Positions 49,392-61,179 of a stretch of DNA of 64,000 bases are shown here, piece by piece (the first letter of the stretch is position 1; the number at the start of each line of letters is the position of its first letter). The DNA comes from Gyromitra esculenta (Eukaryota > Ascomycota > Pezizomycetes > Pezizales > Discinaceae), in contig JBCAML010000013.1 of assembly GCA_038503075.1 (NCBI GenBank), positions 868,001-932,000 of the forward strand, in the 5' to 3' direction. Position numbers and translations under genes: made by a program. The notes under the pieces are model-generated. The model worked only from the letters and a program-made list of their open reading frames with translations, did not search any database and had not been told where the DNA came from.

Positions 49392-49597
49392 CCAGATAAG
49401 CTATTGATTAGCTTTATGTTCAGACCCAAAGCCTGGGCCTTTGTCATCGTTTACTGCTGGATTATTATTAAAGAAGAGATAGCAAAAATCCTTTAACTAG
49501 ATAACACCTTAGCGATACCTCGGCGGAAATTCGAACCCTTACCCATACGGGGACAACGCACCACCTTGTTACCAAGACTTCCGGCAACTTCTGGAAG

Positions 49598-49718
49598 ACA
49601 CCAGATCCGATCAGATAAACGATTAGATAAGCAGCGATATAAAGATAAAATAAGGACGATAAGAAAGATCAGATCTCAGATTAGATCCTATACAGATCTG
49701 ATAAGGAAGATAAGATAG
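49598..49718 (+). promoter_or_regulatory. Cluster of GATA motifs upstream of the LINE-region ORF
   Basis: Six GATAA copies plus several other GATA motifs fall in about 120 bp just before ATG 49729 (CAGATAAAC, TTAGATAAGC, GATATAAAGATAAAATAAGG, CGATAAG, TGATAAGG, AGATAAGATAG). Fungal GATA factors bind HGATAR. It may be a transposon 5' UTR with internal regulatory repeats. Binding is inference. Confidence 0.4.
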
Positions 49719-49728
49719 TAGGAAAAGG

Positions 49729-50439
49729 ATGAATTCAGAAGTAAGGAGGGCAATGGTGAACGGAGTTTTGGTGGAGGAAGTCTACTGGAAGAACGGAAGC
49801 AATACATCCCAGCCACACCCAGGATACGGCAAAACCTCTTCCGGCCCGCTCAACTCCCACCCACTCGGCGCAGGAATAAAGTGGTATATTTGGGATAAAA
49901 GAACGAGAAAAGGAGGTTTTGGCGAAATGGTAGAGATTGAGGAAGAGTGTATCATCCCATCTAAGTGGGACATGGAGAAGGAAAGCGAGGGAAAAGAAGG
50001 AGATGCTGAGATGATTGAGATTGAGAGTACTGAGGATGAGGAAAGCGAAGACGAAGACAACACACCAACACAATCGATCTACGGCGAAAATGGCGTCTGG
50101 CAAGAAGGAAACGAAGGAATGGCCACACCAAAAATCCTACCAGGCATAGACAGCACAATTGCTATGCTAGAAGAAGACCGAATAGAAAAGGAACGCAAAA
50201 AATGGTATAGCAAGATGAATAAGGCAAATGATGAGGCATGGGAGAGAGAAGAGCGAGAACAAAAAACGATAAAGATCGTTGAAGAACAAGCAAAAACGGA
50301 AGGAAAGGCGGAGGATGATGTTATACCTATTGGTAGCTTAGTTGGTTACGACTTGAGTTCGCTTACAATGCACACATATGGACTAGCGTTCGATTCCCGA
50401 CCAGGTCGGTTAGTAGTAATCTTTCTTTATTACTATTAA
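49729..50439 (+). CDS. Unrecognised acidic 236-residue ORF at the 5' side of the LINE
   Basis: An ORF with a Lys/Glu-rich middle (EIESTEDEESEDED) and charged helix-forming stretches. No zinc knuckle or RNA-recognition motif is visible. Its position upstream of, and colinear with, the endonuclease/reverse-transcriptase ORF suggests it is ORF1 of the same non-LTR element, but 600 bp of non-coding sequence separates them and no motif proves it. Confidence 0.45.
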   Translation: MNSEVRRAMVNGVLVEEVYWKNGSNTSQPHPGYGKTSSGPLNSHPLGAGIKWYIWDKRTRKGGFGEMVEIEEECIIPSKWDMEKESEGKEGDAEMIEIESTEDEESEDEDNTPTQSIYGENGVWQEGNEGMATPKILPGIDSTIAMLEEDRIEKERKKWYSKMNKANDEAWEREEREQKTIKIVEEQAKTEGKAEDDVIPIGSLVGYDLSSLTMHTYGLAFDSRPGRLVVIFLYYY

Positions 50440-51282
50440 GTCTATTACCTGTCGCCTTGGCTATTGATTCACCCTATCGACGAAGTGCAATAAGGGTAGA
50501 GGAGACAGCACTAATGGACGGATTGGATGTTTGGTTTCCTTGTCTCATCAATGGCTGACTCTTTCAATCAACACTTAGATTCGACATACGTTGCGTTGCG
50601 GTTAATTAGACAATCACGCCATACGATAATGAGAGGGTAGGAGCGAAGGAAAGCGTTTCAGGGTCTATGGGATTTCTTCATGTTAGTTCATGTTATTACA
50701 TAGTCTTTGTATTCGACGACTTGACTACTATAAGTAGTCAGGTGTTATAGATGAGAAAGTCTTAACTTACGATCATTAGCGACGAAGAACGAGCGCCTTA
50801 TCAATATTATATTGTTTCTAGCAAAATTACTTCCGTACAATTTACTCTATTACTTGTGAATTACTTTTATCTCGCTTAGCAAGGCTTTGGCCCTTCAGCG
50901 TTAGTTATTAAAAACCCTACTTATTGGAAGTTCTTCACGGAACTTTCTTTCGATCCCTACTTTGAACCCTACGGTTATCTTTTAGCGGTTCATAAGAAGC
51001 AGTTAGGACTTGCGCCTGTGTATTGTGTTGCGGATAGCAACCGGGCAGGTTATAGCGTCAGATTGTTATCTAAAGCTTCTTGGAGATTACCGTGCGGTAG
51101 AAGTACCGGTCTTACAGAACGGCAGGGGCAGTCGAAGTAGGAAATGACCAAATAACAGTTGGGCATAGCGGGTACGGCATAGTTTTTAAGCAAGGAAATG
51201 AAGGAAACACGGCGAGAGTGATGTGGATGGTAAGGAAAGACAGTGGAATCAAATAGACAATCAGAGATGATATTTGGGACCA
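50440..51282. other. Non-coding or decayed segment inside the LINE region
   Basis: Between the ORF1-like frame and the readable endonuclease. Several stops occur in every plus frame. The last 250 bp probably encode the decayed N terminus of the endonuclease. Confidence 0.4.
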
Positions 51283-52857
51283 CTGGGACGCCAGTGTCAT
51301 TGACATACAGCTTACCGACGAACAAACGCTAAGGATTGTTAATATATACAATCAAGAACACGGTAAAAGAGAGGGATGGTGTCTCAAAGAATGGCCAGCT
51401 AATATGGGACAGAACGTTGATCTCATGGTGATCGGCGACTTTAACGCAAGAAGTCCACTCTGGGACACAAAAAGGGGAAGTATAAGAGAAGAAATGGTAA
51501 TGAACATGGTGGAAACAGAGGAATTAGTACTGCTAAATAAAGTAGATAAAATCACAAGGAAACGAGGGAGCAAAGAATCAGTACTGGACTTAGCGTGGGT
51601 AGGAGACAACATGGAAAGAAAATGCAATTGGAGAATCATGGATGAAGTAGATACCGGCTCCAACCACGCCACCATTGAAATCATCTACCTACAAAACCCT
51701 GAACGAGTCCTCAACCCCCTGAATAAGAGATGGAACCTTAAGAAAACAAATTGGAAAGAGGTACAGGAACAGGCAGAGAAGGCCATTGAAGAGAAGGAAT
51801 TGGCGTGGCAAGAAGCAGTTGAAAGAAGGGACATTGAACATATTGCACGACTACTCGAAGAAATAGTCAGCGGTGCTATGAAGAAAGGTATCCCGGAAGC
51901 GAGGATGTCATGGAAAAGTAAAAGTTGGTACGATGAAGAAGTTAGAGAAGAGAGAAAGGCTGTGAATAGATGCAGAAGATGGGCAAAGCAAGGAACGAAA
52001 TGGCAACAAAAAGAAGAAAAAGAATGGAAGGAAAAAAGAAACAAATTGTTTAAGACAATCCGGAGGAAAAAGAAAACTATGTGGAACAACTGGATCGGCA
52101 AAGCAAAAACCCCTAAGGAAATGTGGGCGATATGGCGAATGCTGAATAACAGGATTTACACCAAAATGCCGAATCTGAAAGACGCAAACCGCAACTACAT
52201 CGCCGGAAACTTCGTCGAAAAGGAAGAACTCCTCAGGAAACAACTATTTCCACCAGCACCTGTTAGAGACCAGGAAAGGAGCGAGCCAGGGAAGGAAAAG
52301 GGGATGATAGAGGAAGTGACGAAGGAGGAAGTCAAAAATGCAATTGATTGTCAAGGAAATCAAAAGGCACCTGGACCCGACGGAATCCCGAATGAAGTCC
52401 TAAAAAAGTTGGACAATAAATTCCGAGAAAGACTTGTGGAAGGGCTAAATGTTATGGTCCTGAAAGGAAAGCACCCGAAACAATAGAGAAAAGCAATCGG
52501 AGCGATTATCCCTAAACCAGGAAAAGGGGATTACACCACTACGCGAAGCTACCGACCAATATCATTGCTCAACACAATGGCCAAAGTGCTGGAAAAAATA
52601 GTGGCAGAAAGAATCAAGAAGCACGTTGAGGAAAATAAAGGTCTTCACCGATGGCAGTGGGGTGGGAGGAAAGGGCGAGGAGCAGAAGAGTGCGTGGAGT
52701 GGACGCTAGATTGGGCCAGAGAGAAGATGAAAATGGGAAAGAAAGTTGCTATCATTGCAGCAGATATCGACCAGGCTTTTCCAAATGTTGCTAGGATAAG
52801 GCTGGGAAACAGATTGAGGAAGAACAAGCTCAATGAAGAGCTAGTTGAGTGGGTCGA
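51283..52857 (+). pseudogene. LINE-type retrotransposon: EEP endonuclease and truncated reverse transcriptase
   Basis: Endonuclease: LRIVNIYNQ, MVIGDFNARSPLWD, VLDLAWVG and SNHATIEI. The usual SDH motif reads SNH, losing the catalytic Asp. A long Lys/Glu/Trp-rich linker follows. The reverse transcriptase begins with APGPDGIPNEVL; after an in-frame TAG at 52484-52486 it resumes with IIPKPGKG, YRPISLLNTMAKVLEKI and ADIDQAFPNV (motif A, one catalytic Asp). It is cut near codon EWVEG at about 52857 by the LTR of Gypsy element A; the YxDD motif and 3' end are absent from this side. Domain order is that of I/Tad-like non-LTR elements. Broken and not autonomous as read. Confidence 0.85.
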
Positions 52858-53268
52858 GGGTCTCGAGGGCGAGGTTTCTCCTTCAAGTTCTCAGGTATCC
52901 CCGAGATGAGCAGTGCTTTACTTGAAGAGGAAACTAGGCAACAAGAGTGTTTACGGAGTTCCACAGGCTCTACGAAGTGTTCAAGTATAGAGGACTTGAG
53001 GACAGCGACAGCGTAAGGTTATGAGGTATAACCGAGGTTTGTATATTGTAATACACGAGTGGACAATAGAAGACGTTCTTAAAGAAAGAAGAAGAAAAAG
53101 TACAATAAGAGGAAATCCCTTCGCTTATATACCCCATCCCAACTCGTTCGATGACAAAGACTTGACTCATTGCAACGGAAACCCAAAGAAACATAAGGAA
53201 CAACAACGTAACACCATAGCCTCGCAACCTTATACCTAACGAACCAACAACAACAGTCATCCATGAAA
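52857..53268 (-). repeat. LTR of Gypsy element A (3' LTR in element orientation)
   Basis: Aligns over its length with the two LTRs of element B but with many substitutions and indels. Shared landmarks are GAGCAGTGCT, GACAGCGACAGCG-like, AAAGAAGAAGAA and the end CATCCATGAAA. The left edge abuts the LINE reverse transcriptase and the right edge abuts the Pro-rich end of the A polyprotein. Coordinates are good to about ten bases. The partner LTR of A lies beyond the right edge. Confidence 0.7.
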
Positions 53269-53279
53269 GTACCCCCTCC

Positions 53280-54486
53280 TTATAGCCGTGAGCTCCTGCG
53301 AACACTAACCACATCTTCCTTGGGTTTTGGGATATTGTCGGTGAAAGACATCCACTGCTTCAGTTTCCGTATGGTAGTTAGGCTGATTCGCGTGGGTAAA
53401 GCATAACGTGTCCATTCAACCAAATATTGCAGTTTCCCGTGGCGAATACGAGAATCCAGGATACTCTCGACAAGATATTCCTCATGATCGTTAACCTGAA
53501 CTGGGGGTGGTGGTGGGATAATCTGACCCGGGAGTGGGTCAATAGGAGCAGCTTTGATTAGTGAGACGTGAAACACCGGATGGTATTTCATAGACGAGGG
53601 CAGGTCTATCTCATAGGCATGCGCAGAGATTATTCGTTTCACGGGGAAGGGACCACTCCACTTCCAGTCCAATTTCCTCGAATTCCTAGTCGTCCTCATG
53701 TTCTTCATGGATATGAAGACATGGTCATTGACTTTGAATGAAGGGGCGGGGGTACGGTGTCGATTAGCACTGGTCTCGAAAGTGTCTTGTGCTGTCCTCA
53801 TTTGAACTCGCAGGAAGTCTCTAAGTTCCTCCATCTTGGAGGCGAAGTCATTGGCATCGAGGGTGCTGGGGAATGGTCATTGGGGATAACGGAAGTGTCA
53901 AAACAGGGGTGGTAGCCATAGTTGGCGAAGAAGGGTGTGGCTTTAGTACTGGCCGACTCCTGATTATTAGCAGCGAACTCGGCAATTGGCAACCATTTAG
54001 CCCAGTCGTCTTGTTGGTACGAAACATAGCAACGGAGATACTGTTCTATGACGGCGTTAAGATGTTCGGTCTGACCGTCTGTTTCCCGGTGGAAGGACGT
54101 TGACATGCGGCGGAGATATTCAGGCGCTGGCAGAGGTATTTCCAGAACTTGGCGGTAAACCGTGTTCCTCTATCAGAAGTAATATGAGAGGGAAGTCCGT
54201 GGAGTTTCCAAACATTTTGGAGATATAATTCGGCGGTCTGTTCGGCGTTGACGGTTGTATTACACGGGATAAGATGTCGCATCTTTGAAAGTCGGTCTAC
54301 TACAACCATAATAGCGTCAAAACCATTGGATACTGGGAGGCCGGTGACGAAGTCCATTGATAGCTCTTCCCAGGGGCGATTAGGAATAGGGAGGGGTTTT
54401 AGGACGCCATGGGTGCCGAGGGTACTTGGTTTAGCTCGTCGACAGGTATGGCAGTTTCGTGTATAACGGCCAATATATTCTCTCAT
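53280..54486 (-). pseudogene. Element A integrase and chromodomain
   Basis: Frames 54486-54046, 54106-53798 and 53834-53280, with frameshifts between them. The first carries TRNCHTCRRAK of the zinc-binding HHCC region and the core MDFVTGLP, with ITSDRGTRF. The second carries [20 protein letters not shown]. The third has a C-terminal GPFPVKRI fold and a chromodomain-like LQYLVEWTRYALPT. A chromodomain on the integrase identifies a chromovirus. Broken into at least three frames. Confidence 0.8.
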
Positions 54487-54599
54487 CTTTGGCCAATAAA
54501 AATGCCTTGAAATAAGTTCGAAGGATTTTTCGCGTCCTGGGTGGCCAGCTGAGGGGGCATCATGATATCCTTGTAGAATGAGAAGGCGAAGAGGGTCTG

Positions 54600-55783
54600 A
54601 TCGGGGATATAGAGTTTATGCCGATAATAAAGGTGGCCATTGACCTCGGTACAATCTCACAGGGTGATCTCTTTGGATTGTTGTTCACCATTTTTGAGTG
54701 CTAGGAGGATTTTCTTTGGGAACGGGTCAGCATTATATCCAAGGTTCATTAAATTATCGAGGAGGCATCCAATTCAGCGGGTTCATTTGATAAAGAACCC
54801 GAAAACAAACTCAACTTAGGATCAATGTTCTTCTCCTTTAAGACTACTTGATGTTGGTGTCTTAGTCTTTCATCCCCTTCTTCAGGGAGATCTCCCGATC
54901 TCGAGTCAGTGCGTCCGGTTTTCCTCCTTGTACCCCTGGTCTATAGGTGATGACGAAATCAAACGTGAAAGATATTCAGCCCATCGACTTGTCGTCGGTT
55001 AAGTTGCTTGGTAGTCATAAAATATTCAAGTTCTTATGGTCGGTAATGACTGAGATGGGTAGTTCTGATCCTTCAAGCTCTGGTCTCCATTCTTCAAAAC
55101 ATCGGATGATTGCTAGGAGCTCTTTGTCATAGATCTCGTAGTTGCGTTCGGCAGGTGAGTGTTTCTTGGAGAAGAATGCCACGGGGTGAAGTACGCCATT
55201 GTCATCAAGTTGGGAGAGAACACGCCGGAGACGAAGTCGGAAGCGTCGGATTCTACAAAGATCTTTTTCGAGGGTCAAAGTGGATAAGTACAGGGGCCTC
55301 GGTGAACGCAGTCTTTAGGGCTTCGAGCGAGTTCAGCCGACAGTCCATTCGAAGGTGATGCCTTTTTGTGAAGGCAGTAAGGGGGGCAGCGAGGCGAGAA
55401 AATCCTAGAATAAACCTTCGGTAGAAGTTTGCAAACCCTAGGAAGGCTTGCACATCTTTGACACATTTGGGTCGGTTCGTCGCGCTGCTTTGAGCTTGTC
55501 TCGTCCATCTTGATTCCTTCAGGCGTAAGAATTAGAGGTATTTTATTGATTGGACATGGAATTCGCACTTCTCAGGTTTGAGAAGAATGTTATTAGGCTC
55601 TAAGGCGTTGAGAACTTGCCTGACGTGTACCTTGTGTTCGCGAGGGTATCACTGTATATCAAGATATCGTCGAGATACGCTGTGCAGAATAGATCCAAGT
55701 ATTCGAAGAGAGTCGTTGACGAAGCGTTGGAAGGTTCAGGGGCATTGGTGAGGCCGAATGGCATTACCATATATTCATATAAG
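54600..55783 (-). pseudogene. Element A reverse transcriptase (3' part) and RNase H
   Basis: Near 55730-55640 MPFGLTNAP and [12 protein letters not shown] (the YxDD active site, with a frameshift between) are readable, then [12 protein letters not shown] (55253-55453), and [29 protein letters not shown] for RNase H near 55015-55278 (written here only in part). Frames shift several times. The 5' part of this reverse transcriptase lies on the other side of element B at 61590-62314. Confidence 0.75.
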
Positions 55784-56182
55784 CGTATCTCACGGATGGT
55801 CTCTCTCTAAGCCCTTCAGTATCACTGAAGGTGAGCAGTGCTACTTAGCGAGAAACCAACACGTTCAAGGAGTGCAGTATGGTCTACAGGTCCTACGGGG
55901 GTGTCTTGAGCGAAGTATCGGTGATGTTTCGCAGCGACAGCGAGGATTAAGGCAGAATCGAAGTGGAATTATAACAGATACAGTAGAAGTGGAACGAGAA
56001 CGTTGCTTAAGGAAAGAAGAAGAAGAGAACCAAACACGATCGAAATCCATCGCTTAAATACCCCGCTTTCCTTAACAAAACTCATAGCCGAAAAATAAGC
56101 AGAAACAAAGAGATTGTACAATCCTCCAAATCACAATACAACCGACAACAAACGACTTACTATCCGAGATCAATCCATGAAA
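55784..56182 (-). repeat. LTR of Gypsy element B, left copy
   Basis: About 400 bp, matching the right copy at 61180-61589 almost throughout. Differences are few substitutions and several single-base gaps, mostly bases missing from this copy. Its plus-strand landmarks are CTCACGG at the start, AAGCCCTTCAGTAT, and the end TCAATCCATGAAA. Confidence 0.85.
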
Positions 56183-56199
56183 GTAGCTCCCTGCTGCAA

Positions 56200-57384
56200 G
56201 CGTGAGCTCCTGCGAACACTAGGAGTAGCCAACGTCTGGGTACCCAAAAACTTTTCCAGTGCCGAAGTATCTACAAGGTCCTCCACAGGTTAGGTAGGAT
56301 GGGCATAGCCGGTCCATTCGACGAGGTATTGTTGTTTATTGCGATATATACGTTGATCCAAGATTTTCTCGATATAATACTCTTCTTGCTCGTTGACAAC
56401 AATAGGCGCCGGTGGAGGGATAATTTGTCCTGGGAGAGCATCGTGAGCCGCGGGTTTTAACAGAGAAACATGAAATACCGGATGATATTTGACCGACGAA
56501 GGGAGGTCAATCTCATAGGCAAATGGGGAAACAATTTTCTTCACTGTGTAGGGACCCATCCATTTCCAATCTAATTTCCTGGCGTTACGAGTAGTTCTAA
56601 TATTCTTCATGGATACGAAGACTTGGTCGTTGATTTGATACGCCGGGGCTGGAGTTCGGTGTTTATTAACAGCGGTTTCTTGGATGTCTTGAGCGGTTCT
56701 AATCTGTATCCTAAGGTGATCGTACAGCTCCTGCATCTTATTGGCAAAAGTAGCGGCGTCTTGACTCTGAGGGGTGGTCGTCGGGGGAACGAGGGAAGTA
56801 TCGAATCGAGGGTGGTATCCGTAATTAGCTAAAAAGGGGGATACTTTCGTACTCGCCGATTCTTGGTTATTAGCCGAGAATTCCGCCATAGGTAGCCATC
56901 TGTTCCAATCTTCTTGTTGATAGGATACGTATGATCGGAGGTACTGTTCCATTACCGCGTTTAATCTCTCTCTGTTTGCCCGTCTGTTTCGGGTGGAAAG
57001 CAGTGGACATCCGGGCTCGTATTCCTAAACGTTGGCATAATTCTTTCCAGAAATGGGCAGTGAATTGAGTCGGTCAGAAGTAATGTGCGTGGGTAAACCG
57101 TGTAGCTTCCAGACGTGTTCTAGATATAGATCAGCTACGTCTCTGGAATTGACGGTGGTATTACAAGGGATAAGGTGACCCATTTTAGACAGACGGTCAA
57201 CCACTACCATAATAGCGTCATAGCCGTTTGATTCAGGTAGGCCGGTAACGAAATCCATAGAGATTTCTTGCCATGGTCGGTTAGGAATAGGTAGGGCGGA
57301 GAACTCCTTGCGTGCGTTGGGTGGCTGGTTTTGCTTTCTGGCAGATATGGCAATTTCGGACATATCTCTTGATTGACTCCTCAT
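56200..57384 (-). pseudogene. Element B integrase and chromodomain
   Basis: Frames 57384-57025 (MDFVTGLPESNGYDAIM, ITSD) and 56952-56290 (MEQYLRSYVSYQQEDW, WMGPYTVKKI, QYLVEWTGYAHPT). A stop follows the last motif where a Trp-Glu would be expected, and PVEDLVDTSALEKF resumes after it. The first block lies one frame away from the second. Homologous to the integrase of A. Confidence 0.8.
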
Positions 57385-57797
57385 CTTGGGCCAATAGAAT
57401 CTCTGGTAAGGAGTTCGAAAGTCTTGTCCCGACCTGGGTGGCCAGCGGCGGGGACGTCATGGTGTCTTTTGATCAATTCAAGGCGGAGGAGCAAAGTCTG
57501 GAACGTAGATACAATCTCTGTAATAGAGTTTGTTGTTCTCTTCTTTGCACTCGCTTAAGGTGATCTCCTTGGATTGTTGGTCGCTTATTTTAAATACGCT
57601 AGGAGGATTTTTCAGGGAATTTATCGGCGGTATATCCTTCTTTAAAGAGTTTTAATAAGGGGCGTCCAATTCAGCGGCTTCATTTGACAAAGAAGCCGAC
57701 AACAAACTTAGCTTGGGATCTATATTTTCTTTCTTTAGCCTGACTTTGGTGTGCTAGTCTTTCATCCCCTTCCTTGGGAGATCTCCCGATCTCCGAG

Positions 57798-60037
57798 TTA
57801 AAGCGTCCGGTTTCCTCCTTCTTTGCCTGGTCGGTATGTGATTACGAAATCGAAGCGGGATAGGTACTCAGCCCATCTGGCTTGACGGCGGTTGAGTTGT
57901 TTGGTGCTCATAAAATACTCGAGGTTCTTATGGTCACTGATTACGTCAATAGGATGTTTCGAGCCTTCGAGTTCGGGCGCCATTCTTCAAAGACCCGGAT
58001 AATCGCCAGCAGTTCCTTGTCGTAAATTTCGTAATTACATTCCGCGGGGGAATGTTTCTTCGAAAAGAAGGCCACCGGGTGTAGAATGCCATTATCGTCG
58101 TATTGCGATAGGACTCCTCCGGATACGAAATCTGAAGCATCCGTTTACGATAATTTTCTTATCGGGATCGAAATGGATAAGAATCGGGCGGTAGTAAAGG
58201 CGTGTTTGAGGTTTTCGAAGGCTACGTCGGCCGACCGACCATTCAAAAGTAATACCTTTCCTAGTGAGGGCAGTAAGAGGGGCAGCTAATTTAGAGAATC
58301 ACAGTATGAACCGGCGGTAAAATTGGCAAAACCCAAAAACGCTTGAACATCTTTTACACTCCTGGGAGTTCCCCATTCTCGAACAGCTTTGAGTTTTCTT
58401 CATCCATTTTAATACCATCGGGGTGAGGATAAGGCAAAGGTCTTAGTAGTCTGTACCTCAAACTCGCATTTTTCGGGTTTTAGCAGGATGTCATTGTTCT
58501 TAAGAGTTTGAAGGACTTTGCGGACGTGAATCTGGTGCTCTTCGAAGGTATCACTGTAGATGAGGATATCATCTAGATAGGCGGTGCAGAAGATGTCTAG
58601 GTATTCCGTGAGACAGTCGTTTACGAATCGTTGGAACGTTCGGGGCAGTTGGTTAGACCGAATGGCATAACCTGGTATTCGTAAAGACCATACAGTGCGG
58701 AAGGCGGTTTTCCATTCATCTCCCTCCGCAATGCGCACTTAGTGATATCCGTCGCGAAGGTCTAATTTGGTGTACCATTGTGCGCTTTGCAAGCCGGTCC
58801 AGCGTTTCTCGGATGAGGGGAGAGGTATAACGATCCTTGACGGTAATAGCATTAAGGCGCCGGTAATCCACGCAGAGTCGTAGGGAACCGTCAGCCTTTT
58901 TGACAAATAGCACAGGGGATCCGGCGGGAGGAGCTAGCACGAATGAATCCTTTCTCAAGATTGTCCTCGATATACTTTTTTAAGACAATCAGCTCTTCTC
59001 GGGACATCCCGTACAGTGGTCCGAAGGGAGCGTCTTGTCCTTCTATCAACTGTATCTTATGGTCATAGGAGCGGCGGGGGAAGTCCTTGGGCTTTCTTCT
59101 TGTCGAACATGTCCAAAAATTCATGGTATTCTGCCGGAATACGTGACCTCCACTCCTCTTTGGTTGTTTTGTCATCTATGATTTTGTTTATTTCATACAA
59201 TGACATGGCGTAGGCTTGTAAATTTCGTTTTCTGGTGAGAGTTCTAAAACTGGCAGCGCCAATAAATGAAAGGTTTAGCCAAGGGGGAGATGGGATCGAG
59301 GAGGTGGAGACAATTGGTGAACGAGGAGCGCAGTGGGTGGTGCAGAGTTTGGAATTAAATTCAATGCGTTTATCGGCAAAATGGAGACGGACATCATGGT
59401 AATTCATCCAAGGTATGCCTAGGCCAAGGGGGTAATGACCAAGTTGTGTCACGAAACAGGGGGCTTGTTCAGTGGTTTTGTACCGAGAGATTGAGATTGG
59501 CGATGTGTGTGATGTCTCTGAGCTAACCGGACGAGCATTGATGACTTCAAGTTGGCGGGGAGTTTTTAAGGGGGTAAGAGGCAGGGAGTGGTGACTCGCG
59601 AATTTCTGATCAATAAATGCAAATCCGGAGGCTCCAGTGTCTAGTAAGGCGTGTGTTTTTATGATTTTATTGCTATGGGAAATATTGCACGATATTACAA
59701 AATGTTCATCCAATTGATCCTCCACGCTTATACCGGAAACCGAAAACCCAGAAATCGAAAATGCAGATAGAGGTAAGAAATTTTGAACCAAGGTGGGGTC
59801 ACTGATCGACCTTGGTTGTACTAGTTTAAAGACTCGTTGGCTGAGTCTGCTGATTCTAAAGCGAAAAATTGAGGAGGAAGTGGTGGCGGTGGCAGGGAGG
59901 AGGCGGGGGTGTACGGGTGGCAGGTGGGGCGGTGAGGGCTCACCTCTCATTGTAGGTTTCTTGGGGCGGAGGGGCAATTGGCGTATGAGTGATCTGGGGC
60001 GGCACAGAACATGCACTTTCCGGTGGCACGGCGCCAT
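57798..60037 (-). pseudogene. Element B protease, reverse transcriptase and RNase H
   Basis: Frame 60037-59063 starts past the CCHC knuckle (CMFC-type, one frame away). It contains the aspartic protease ALLDTGASGFAF and then [20 protein letters not shown]. Frames 59175-58891 and 58958-58716 add [12 protein letters not shown] and [14 protein letters not shown]. Frame 58738-58409 has [11 protein letters not shown] (YxDD). Frames 58140-57798 cover RNase H ([16 protein letters not shown]). Single-base frameshifts separate these frames. Confidence 0.8.
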
Positions 60038-60210
60038 TGCTTTTCTTCCTCTGAGAGTTTCCTTCGGCCGTTAACCATTGTGTATCGTTGGTCTGGGGAG
60101 GACGAGAGAGATTGCTGGTGCGTCAGAAAGATAGGTCCATAGGGGCTAGTCCTCCTGGAGTAAAGGAGGAGGCAGAGGAGAAGGCGGCGGGGGCACTGAA
60201 TTGACCCATA

Positions 60211-61142
60211 TTATCTCTGGCGTTTCTCGTTTCTCTCAGCCTTGCGGGCTCGGATCCGGTTATCCAGTCGGGTAAGGGTGAGAATCATCTCAGGGAGGTT
60301 AGCGGGGGCAATCGGTGCGAACACCATGGCTTCTTTCAACTCCTCTGACATGCCGTGTTCCAATGCGTCCATCTTCGAGTTTTCGTCGAAATTCAACTGG
60401 CCCATGATTCTTTGAAAGTCAGCCAAATAGGCTGAGAAATCACGCTTTCCTTGACGGAGCTGGTGAAGTTCTCGTCGAGCCGTGCCAGTTGGGTCTGGGT
60501 CTCCAAAAGCAGTTTCAGGGCGGTTATGAGTTCTTCTGCGTTGCTCAAGTGGTGAGGCCTGAGGGAGAACCGTGTGACGAACCTGTTCTAGAGCGGCTCC
60601 CTCCAGTCGATTGATGGTATATAATATCATCGTGGTCTCGTTTGCAAAACGGTCTCGGTTGACCGTAAGTTTGGAGCGCAGCTGAAGTATGAAACCGGGG
60701 AGCTTAGCTCGGGACCCATCGAATTTCTCCGGGTCTGGCATGCGCTCGGAGCGGTGGGTAGAGGCTGTCGGCGGTGGGGGAGTGGCGGTAAGGTTTAATG
60801 GAGCCGGGGGGGCTGAGAGGTTTGCTCTGGCTTCGTTTCGTTCCTGGCGGAGTCTGGCGATAAGGCTGGCTGCTTCTGTAACCCTTTGATCCTGTTGTGT
60901 GGCGTGTCGGAGGGCATTATCGATTTGGATTTGAGCGGTACTGAGTTTTACGCCAGAGTCTTTCTCGTTATCCTGAAGGATCTTATTTGGTCCTCCAGGC
61001 TCTGGTTTATTTCTCGAAGCTGATTGTAGAGTTCAGCTGGGTCATCTCTGTACGCTTTGGCAAAGGCTTCCCTAGTGGGGAAGCCTAGGGCTGCGACGGC
61101 GGCTCCTTCTGTATTGGAGGAGGGATCAACGGAGGAGCTCAT
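60211..61142 (-). pseudogene. Element B gag
   Basis: ATG at 61142 opens MSSSVDPSSNTEG. The frame breaks near 60950 and resumes toward MPDPEKFDGSRAKLPGFILQ and ELHQLRQGKRDFSAYLADF, a retrotransposon gag core. A CCHC zinc knuckle is readable in another frame near 60000-60040. The same gag core occurs in element A at 62847-63793. Confidence 0.75.
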
Positions 61143-61179
61143 GATGAGTTAGCGGTAGGAGGTGTAGATAAGGAAGCAA

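Noticed and set aside
49515..49590. tRNA-like sequence on the minus strand (TGGTAACAAGG and GGGTTCGAATTTC resemble A and B boxes)
   Set aside because: The T arm does not pair properly, the box spacing is too short for a tRNA, and no clear anticodon arm forms. It could be a SINE-like Pol III promoter, but one copy gives no support.
51352..52243. Minus-strand frames of 110-138 codons across the LINE
   Set aside because: Hydrophobic Ser/Phe-rich reverse-strand shadows of the Lys/Glu-rich endonuclease linker.
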